This document shows positions 59,102-64,000 of a stretch of 64,000 nucleotides of DNA, in pieces. A program made the position numbers and the translations under genes. This DNA comes from Bacteroidales bacterium 6E (GTDB lineage Bacteria; Bacteroidota; Bacteroidia; Bacteroidales; Prolixibacteraceae). The stretch is from assembly GCA_001270045.2 (NCBI GenBank), contig DF970666.1:1-64000 (forward strand). Reading direction: 5' to 3'. The notes below the pieces were generated by a model. That model saw only the letters and a program-made list of their open reading frames with translations, searched no databases and was not told the DNA's origin. Every line of letters begins with the position of its first letter. Position 1 is the stretch's first letter.

Positions 59102-59919
59102 AATGGAATAGAATAGGATATCTCTGGCTGGTTTTATGGATCATTCCGCTGGTCACCTTTGCCCAGATTCCTGAACGCCCCAATCCGCCAAAGCTTGTCA
59201 ATGATCTCGTAGATATTCTGGATGCCGGTCAGGAACAATCCCTTGAACAGACCCTGGTGCAATTTGACAATGAAACCAGTACCCAGATCGTTGTGGTGAC
59301 TGTACCATCATTAAATGGTTACGACAGGGCCGATTTTGCCTTCAGGATTGGCGAAACATGGGGCGTCGGACAACAGGGCAAGAACAACGGTATCGTCATG
59401 CTGGTGAAGCCCAAAGTTGGGAATGAGCGTGGTGAAGTCTATATCTCGGTTGGATACGGTTTGGAAGGGGTTATTCCTGATGCAGTGGCCAACCGGCAGG
59501 TCATCGACAATGAAATGATTCCCCGTTTTAAAGAGAATGATTATTATGGGGGCATCGTTCAGGGGGCAAACGTGATTATGAACCTCGCCCGTGGTGAATA
59601 TACCGCAGAGGAGTATGCAGGAAACCAATCATCCGAAGGAGGAGGCGGTGGCTCCGTCATCCTGTTTATCATTCTGATCTTCATGTTTATTGTTCTTCCC
59701 ATCATGCGGGGCAAAAGCAAGGTACATTCAGCCGGAAAGAAAGATATTCCTTTTTGGTTATTGCTTGCAATGATGAATTCAGGAAAACGTCATGGAGGCT
59801 CATTTGGTGACTTTTCGTCGGGAAGGGGCTCATTTGGCGGTGGATTCGGCGGCGGTGGAGGCTTCGGCGGCTTCGGCGGAGGAAGCTTCGGTGGCGGTGG
59901 AGCCGGCGGAAGCTGGTGA
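59098..59919 (+). CDS. TPM-domain membrane protein with Gly-rich tail (YgcG-type)
   Basis: 273 residues. Signal peptide (VLWIIPLVTFAQ), a TPM domain (about 25-165, VNDLVDILDAGQEQSLEQTLVQFDNETSTQIVVVTVPSLNGYD, KNNGIVMLV, VGYGLEGVIPDAVANRQVI), a membrane helix (about 183-203) and a C-terminal low-complexity tail of Gly, Phe and Ser (about 235-273, such as GGGFGGGGGFGGFGGG). The tail faces the cytoplasm. Function of TPM proteins is thought to involve envelope or photosystem repair, with metal-dependent phosphatase activity proposed; here it is unproven. Operon with lemA and the short TPM protein. Confidence 0.9.
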   Translation: MKWNRIGYLWLVLWIIPLVTFAQIPERPNPPKLVNDLVDILDAGQEQSLEQTLVQFDNETSTQIVVVTVPSLNGYDRADFAFRIGETWGVGQQGKNNGIVMLVKPKVGNERGEVYISVGYGLEGVIPDAVANRQVIDNEMIPRFKENDYYGGIVQGANVIMNLARGEYTAEEYAGNQSSEGGGGGSVILFIILIFMFIVLPIMRGKSKVHSAGKKDIPFWLLLAMMNSGKRHGGSFGDFSSGRGSFGGGFGGGGGFGGFGGGSFGGGGAGGSW

Positions 59920-59924
59920 AAAAA

Positions 59925-59957
59925 AAGGAGGCTGTTCGAACAAAACAGCCTCTTTTC
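59925..59957. terminator. Bidirectional terminator between the TPM and DUF3078 genes
   Basis: GAGGCTGTT (59928-59936) pairs with AACAGCCTC (59944-59952); A/T runs on both sides serve both convergent genes. Confidence 0.85.
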
Positions 59958-59961
59958 TTTT

Positions 59962-60843
59962 TTAAAATTTGAAACTTAAACCTGCCCCAAACAGCTGTTT
60001 CCACTGAACACGACGACCTTTATTTCCCTGGTCATCAATGGGTATCAGAATGTCATGGTCATAGATCATGTTGGTCAGGAAGTTGGCCGACAAATATTCA
60101 TTGATCTTCATGTTGACCCTGAAATCCCAGTTGACATCAATGTTTTGGGGATTATTGAGATAATTGGAGAACAATCCGAGCACAGTTTGGACATCCACGT
60201 TTTTTACAACCGGAAATTTGAGTTCCGATTTGAGGCTGGCACCCATCTCAGCCCTGAATTTCTTTCCCGGATCCACACCAAATGCTCCTTCAGCTGACAG
60301 ATCCTCATCGGTGACGATGGTAAATTTGGATCCGAGCGGAGAGAGGAAGAGGCTGAACATATCGGAGGGTTTGTAGTCGGCACCCAACGCCAATGTGATG
60401 TATGCCGGAGAAAAGAGTGCTGAGATCTTGTTGTCCGTGTCCGGATATTTGTATCCGTTGGCGAACTGAGACCTGAAGTTGAACAACCCACTGTACAGCC
60501 ATTTGCTTTCGTCAGAGATTTTGTATCCCAGTTTTGAACTGAAATCCATCTTGTCTTCCGACTTGATCAGGTCCTGTGTGCCTTCTTTCAAAAGACCATA
60601 ACCCAATTGGAATGTATTGTCCCAATTCAGACGGTCTTTCGCATAGTTGGCCGAATAGTTCAGCAAGCTCACGCCGGAAACGGAATTTTTACCGCCGGCT
60701 GCCCAGTTGGAGAATGACACTTGGCTGAAAGTCAGGGTAAAATCACCTCCATTTTTCCAGTTTGATTGGATGGTATCGGCTTCCTGGGCAAAGGAGGCGG
60801 TAGTGATCCAAAGGGCAAGAATCGTTGAAATTAGTGCTTTCAT
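59962..60843 (-). CDS. DUF3078 outer-membrane-type protein
   Basis: 293 residues with a signal peptide (MKALISTILALWITTASFAQ). Family marks: WKNGGDFTLTFSQVSFSNWAAGGKNSVSGVSLLNYSANY near the start, NTFQLGYGLLKEG, KWLYSGLFNFRSQFANGY and the aromatic C-terminal QLFGAGLSFKF, typical of a beta-barrel. Its role is unknown. It stands alone, between the TPM operon and a minus-strand operon. Confidence 0.85.
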   Translation of the reverse strand: MKALISTILALWITTASFAQEADTIQSNWKNGGDFTLTFSQVSFSNWAAGGKNSVSGVSLLNYSANYAKDRLNWDNTFQLGYGLLKEGTQDLIKSEDKMDFSSKLGYKISDESKWLYSGLFNFRSQFANGYKYPDTDNKISALFSPAYITLALGADYKPSDMFSLFLSPLGSKFTIVTDEDLSAEGAFGVDPGKKFRAEMGASLKSELKFPVVKNVDVQTVLGLFSNYLNNPQNIDVNWDFRVNMKINEYLSANFLTNMIYDHDILIPIDDQGNKGRRVQWKQLFGAGLSFKF

Positions 60844-60870
60844 TGTTTGTGGAATTAAAATTTTGAGTGT

Positions 60871-60911
60871 AAAAAAGGCTGTTTCACACGGTTGTACCGG
60901 TGAGACAGCCT
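60871..60911 (-). terminator. Terminator of the Nif3/zinc-ribbon operon
   Basis: On the minus strand AGGCTGTCTCAC (60911-60900) pairs with GTGAAACAGCCT (60887-60876) with one mismatch, followed by a T-run. Confidence 0.8.
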
Positions 60912-60933
60912 GAATATCTGTTAAAAATTTTTC

Positions 60934-61701
60934 TTACTCCGGTAGTTCGTTGATTTTATCGTCAACAAGGATTCGTCCGCAATATTCACAAACGATAATC
61001 TTTTTACGGCTGGCGATGTCAAGCTGTCTCTGAGGCGGAATCTTGTTGAAACATCCACCGCACGCATCACGCTGAATCGTAACCACGGCCAGACCGTTAC
61101 GGGCGTTTTTCCTGATTCTTTTGAATGCTGAAAGCAGGCGGGGCTCGATAAACGATTCGATCTTTTCGGATTTTGCCTTCAGTTTGTCTTCTTCGATCCT
61201 GGTTTCTTCGGTAATTTCTTCCAGTTCCTTATTTTTTCTGACGAGATCGTCCATTCTGTCATTGAGCTGTTCCTTGGATGCATCAATGGCTTCTTTTTTT
61301 ACGGCCATTTCTGCAGTATACTCCTTGATCCTTTTTTCTGACAGCTGGATTTCGAGCGTCTGGTATTCGATTTCCTTTGCGAGGGAGTCAAATTCACGGT
61401 TGTTCCTTACATTGTTCTGCTGCTCGGTATACTTGGCAATCAATGTCTGGGATTCCTTGATAGCTGTCTTTTTGTTGTTGATGGCAGTTTCAAGGGTTCT
61501 GATTTCATCGTCCAGGTTATGAAGCCTGGTCTTGAGGCCTGTGATTTCATCTTCAAGGTCTTGCACCTCAAGCGGCAATTCACCCCTGAGAACCTTGATT
61601 TTGTCAATGGCTGATGCCACGCTTTGCAATTCGTGCAGAGCGCGCAGTTTTTCTTCGATGGATATGTCTTTTTCGTCGGGCCTTACAAACTGAGTATTCA
61701 T
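60934..61701 (-). CDS. C4-type zinc ribbon protein with long coiled coil
   Basis: 255 residues. Residues ~20-190 form a long antiparallel coiled coil, rich in Lys and Glu (KTRLHNLDDEIRTLETAINNKKTAI and similar). The C-terminal zinc ribbon has CGGCFNKIPPQRQLDIA and IIVCEYCGRILVD, giving two Cx2C pairs. The family is thought to bind nucleic acid, but function is not established. It is 24 bp after the Nif3 gene, so probably cotranscribed; the MerR-Nif3-zinc ribbon order is widespread in Bacteroidota. Confidence 0.88.
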   Translation of the reverse strand: MNTQFVRPDEKDISIEEKLRALHELQSVASAIDKIKVLRGELPLEVQDLEDEITGLKTRLHNLDDEIRTLETAINNKKTAIKESQTLIAKYTEQQNNVRNNREFDSLAKEIEYQTLEIQLSEKRIKEYTAEMAVKKEAIDASKEQLNDRMDDLVRKNKELEEITEETRIEEDKLKAKSEKIESFIEPRLLSAFKRIRKNARNGLAVVTIQRDACGGCFNKIPPQRQLDIASRKKIIVCEYCGRILVDDKINELPE

Positions 61702-61725
61702 AACATTATTAAGAATAAGATTTCA

Positions 61726-62844
61726 CTATGAATTTCTAAAGTAATAATTTACGGGGTTGGTGTTTACCTCCGATAAATGGACTGCAAATGTAGAGAATTT
61801 TTTCGTAAGTAATTCATAAAAAAGTTCTTTAGTAAACTGCTCACTCTCATAGTGTCCGATATCGGCAAGCACAATCCTTTGGTCAGCATCGAAGAACTGA
61901 TGGTATTTGACATCGCCCGTGATGAAAAAGTCGGCACCGGCAGCTATCGCATCCCTGAGCAGGAATGAGCCTGCACCTCCGCATACCGCCACTGTTTTGA
62001 CCTTTTTGCCCGTCAGTGGCGTATGCCTGATTACAGGTGTTTGAAATATGGTCTGGATTCTGGCCAAAAACTCCCGGGCATCCATCGCCTCAGGCAATAT
62101 ACCGATAACTCCGGCCCCTGTTTGAGGATTCAGGTTGTCGAGTGGGTAAATGTCATATGCCACCTCCTCGTATGGATGGGCTTTTGTCAATGCATTTATA
62201 ATGGTATTCTGCTTCCATTCGGGGAAAATGGTTTCGAATCTGGTCTCCGGTTCGGTGTGGAGTTCACCTTTGGTGCCAACAAAAGGGTTGGTGTCGTCGT
62301 TTCCCCTAAATGTTCCATGACCTTCAGCATTAAAACTGCACTGGTCATAATTGCCGATGGTGCCGGCACCGGCATCAAAAATGGCCTGTCTGATTTCCTC
62401 AAGATGACTTGACGGGACAAAGGTGACAAGTTTTTTAAGTTTGTCTTTTGCAGGCTGCAGTATTCTTTGGTTGCCGAGGCCAATCAGGTCCGCGATTTTT
62501 GTGTTAACACCACCCACAATGCTGTCGATATTGGTGTGTGCAGCATAAATGGCGATGTTATTCCGGATGGCTTTGATAATTATCCGTTCAACAGGATTTT
62601 TCCCTGTCAGCTTCTTGATTCCACCAAATATGACTGGATGATGGGCAATGATCAGTGAGGTACCTTTGGCAATGGCTTCATCAATAACCTCTTCAGTCAC
62701 GTCGAGTGAAATCAGCACTGATTCGACAGTAGCTGACGCATTCCCTGTTTGCAATCCGGCATTGTCGTAACTTTCCTGTAAGGAGAGTGGGGCAATCGAC
62801 TCGATTAGCTGTATGATTTCGGAGATTGTTGTTTTTTGGCTCAT
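61726..62844 (-). CDS. Nif3-like dinuclear metal center protein
   Basis: 372 residues: a Nif3 domain split by an inserted PII-like module. Metal-site residues are visible in LIIAHHPVIFGG and HTNID near the start and GDVKYHQFFDA and DIGHYESEQF near the end. The insert (about 130-235) reads KKLVTFVPSSHLEEIRQAIFDAGAGTIGNYDQCSFNAEG. The hexameric toroid family has GTP cyclohydrolase-like or unknown activity. It overlaps the MerR gene by 4 bp and precedes the zinc-ribbon gene. Confidence 0.92.
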   Translation of the reverse strand: MSQKTTISEIIQLIESIAPLSLQESYDNAGLQTGNASATVESVLISLDVTEEVIDEAIAKGTSLIIAHHPVIFGGIKKLTGKNPVERIIIKAIRNNIAIYAAHTNIDSIVGGVNTKIADLIGLGNQRILQPAKDKLKKLVTFVPSSHLEEIRQAIFDAGAGTIGNYDQCSFNAEGHGTFRGNDDTNPFVGTKGELHTEPETRFETIFPEWKQNTIINALTKAHPYEEVAYDIYPLDNLNPQTGAGVIGILPEAMDAREFLARIQTIFQTPVIRHTPLTGKKVKTVAVCGGAGSFLLRDAIAAGADFFITGDVKYHQFFDADQRIVLADIGHYESEQFTKELFYELLTKKFSTFAVHLSEVNTNPVNYYFRNS

Positions 62845-63206
62845 TCTTTATCTTCTTCGTCAGTTCCAGGTTCCATCTCATCCCGAAGCGCGATCAGCTG
62901 TGCTTTGATGTCAAGCAATTTTTTTACTGCCTCAAAGGTCCGGGTGGCACCTTCCTTGTTGTTCTGGAGAAGCTGTCGTGCCCCTTTGATTGTCATGCCC
63001 TTTTCCTTGACAAGGTGGTAGATCAGCCTGAAGTGTTCAAGATCCTGAGGAGTGAAAAGACGGTTGCCTTTTTTGTTCTTCGTTGGCTTCAGGGTTGTAA
63101 ATTCCTTGTCCCAAAAGCGGATCAGTGAGGCATTTACCTGAAACATCTCGGCTACTTCTCCGATGGAGTAGAATACCTTTTCTATTTTGGGTTCCTTGTA
63201 TGGCAC
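62841..63206 (-). CDS. MerR-family transcriptional regulator
   Basis: 121 residues. The winged HTH (YSIGEVAEMFQVNASLIRFWDKEFTTLKPTKNKKGNRLFTPQDLEHF) is followed by a helix and an acidic tail, but no effector domain, so it is a minimal MerR protein. It overlaps the Nif3 gene by 4 bp. In many Bacteroidota this regulator sits with Nif3 and the M23 peptidase, as here, but its target is not known. Confidence 0.9.
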   Translation of the reverse strand: MPYKEPKIEKVFYSIGEVAEMFQVNASLIRFWDKEFTTLKPTKNKKGNRLFTPQDLEHFRLIYHLVKEKGMTIKGARQLLQNNKEGATRTFEAVKKLLDIKAQLIALRDEMEPGTDEEDKE

Positions 63207-63367
63207 GTTTTGGATGTTTGAAATGATTCAACCCTTGGGTGAAACCAATAAAAAATCAGAGAAAACCGTTCCATTGGTCCTAACCAATAAACAAAAATAA
63301 TGTTTAACCGCAATAATCACTTCGGAAAGTGCGAATTAAAGAGGAACTTTTTACTGAACCGGGCGGA

Positions 63368-64000
63368 TTAGTCGAAGCTTTGACCCATATTGGACGACAG
63401 GGCGATCATTCTTTCGTATTCGGCCGGAGTCAGATCCATGTAGTAATAGTTCTGTGGATTCACGGCGGTTCCGTTGCGATGCACTTCATAATGAAGGTGC
63501 GGTGCCGTTGATGTGCCGGTATTTCCGACATATCCGATGACTTCGCCTCGTTTTACCTTTTGTCCTTTCCTGACGTTGAAGTCGTGCAGGTGGGCATAGA
63601 GTGTGGTATATCCATAACCATGGTCTATTTCGATAAACTTGCCATAGCCTACTTTTGATGAGGATACATCCTTTACCACCCCGTCACCGGTCGAGTATAC
63701 CTCAGTACCAACCGGTGCGGTAAAATCCATGCCATAGTGGAATTTCCGGATTTTGTATATCGGATGGATTCTGAAACCCCACCCCGAGGCAGTCCGTTTC
63801 AAGTCCTGGTTGGCCACCGGCTGGATGGCCGGGATGGCTGCCAGCATTTTCTCCTTGTCGAGCGCGAGAGTCAGAACCTCATCGTAGGACTTCGACTGGA
63901 TGTAAGCCTGTTTGGCCACGATGTCCAGTTTTTTTGCGGTTTCGATGATAAGTTCGCTATTCGATAGGCTTTCGAGGTACGCATATTTGTTGGTTCCGCC
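63368..64000 (-). CDS. M23 family metallopeptidase (truncated at the window edge)
   Basis: The reading frame stays open to the right end of the window, so the N-terminus is missing; 210 residues are visible. The internal start at 63919 is a GTG and not the real one. The M23/LytM domain has GFRIHPIYKIRKFHYGMDFTAPVGTEVY (zinc histidine and aspartate) and HLHYEVHRNG, both intact. Upstream residues (NKYAYLESLSNSELIIETAKKLDIV) match the helical region that precedes the catalytic domain in Bacteroidota peptidases of this type. It probably cuts peptide cross-links of peptidoglycan. It precedes the MerR operon by 161 bp. Confidence 0.92.
   Translation of the reverse strand, partial: GGTNKYAYLESLSNSELIIETAKKLDIVAKQAYIQSKSYDEVLTLALDKEKMLAAIPAIQPVANQDLKRTASGWGFRIHPIYKIRKFHYGMDFTAPVGTEVYSTGDGVVKDVSSSKVGYGKFIEIDHGYGYTTLYAHLHDFNVRKGQKVKRGEVIGYVGNTGTSTAPHLHYEVHRNGTAVNPQNYYYMDLTPAEYERMIALSSNMGQSFD

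Overview
The window reads as a chromosomal segment of a Bacteroidota bacterium, most likely a Bacteroidales-type anaerobe or facultative anaerobe. Signs are the type IX secretion / gliding genes porU, porV and gldJ, a Bacteroidota-style fused GH3-beta-lactamase, DUF3078, DUF5522 and START-like proteins, type B ribosomal protein L31, few Shine-Dalgarno sites, and several promoters of the lineage-specific form TTTG-N18-21-TAnnTTTG. I cannot name genus or species. I see no insertion sequence, prophage, CRISPR array or rRNA. All genes look intact except the last, which runs off the right edge.

Layout. 1-7.1 kb: tRNA-Met(CAT), a START-like protein, an LptF/G permease, two glycosyltransferases, ribBA and three small proteins. 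7.1-15.3 kb (minus): lon behind a sigma-54-like promoter, rpmE2, two tandem GNAT-like paralogues, a secreted protein, an adenine deaminase, and an XRE regulator with its membrane partner. 15.4-17 kb: two tandem paralogous secreted proteins made of a W-M-T/W repeat, each with its own copy of an ECF-type promoter, an upstream block and a terminator. 17.2-21.7 kb (minus): a biotin carrier and a carboxyltransferase, lptG and tgt. 21.9-24.4 kb: a glycosyltransferase, an ECF sigma factor and rsmG. 24.5-34.6 kb: a nitric-oxide island. On the minus strand are an RIC di-iron protein, a hemerythrin protein, a quinol NO reductase and a NirK-like three-cupredoxin protein, followed by HD and HAD genes. On the plus strand are an NsrR-like Rrf2 regulator, a DUF438-hemerythrin-PAS protein, a DUF1858 protein and a Crp/Fnr regulator preceded by a perfect FNR-type box.

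34.7-44.6 kb: a DUF1080 lipoprotein, a small HTH protein, then a divergent peptidoglycan-salvage locus (GH3 NagZ-type glucosaminidase fused to a beta-lactamase-like domain, facing NamZ/DUF1343 plus a sodium:solute symporter), a beta-helix lipoprotein and an EEP-family phosphatase/nuclease. 44.6-55.9 kb: cca, thioredoxin, murF, gldJ, porU, porV, ispF, a CoA-binding protein and a thioredoxin-like protein. 55.9-64 kb: hutU, a LemA-TPM-TPM operon, DUF3078, and a MerR/Nif3/zinc-ribbon operon behind a truncated M23 peptidase.

The two most interesting units are (1) the duplicated ECF-promoter/W-M-T repeat protein cassette at 15.5-17.0 kb, for which I recognise no family, and (2) the NO island. There the NirK-like protein keeps its copper-ligand histidines but lacks both catalytic second-sphere residues, and a palindrome between the divergent RIC and Rrf2 genes sits exactly on the -33 box of the RIC promoter. 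Assignments rest on reading motifs by eye; no database search was possible.
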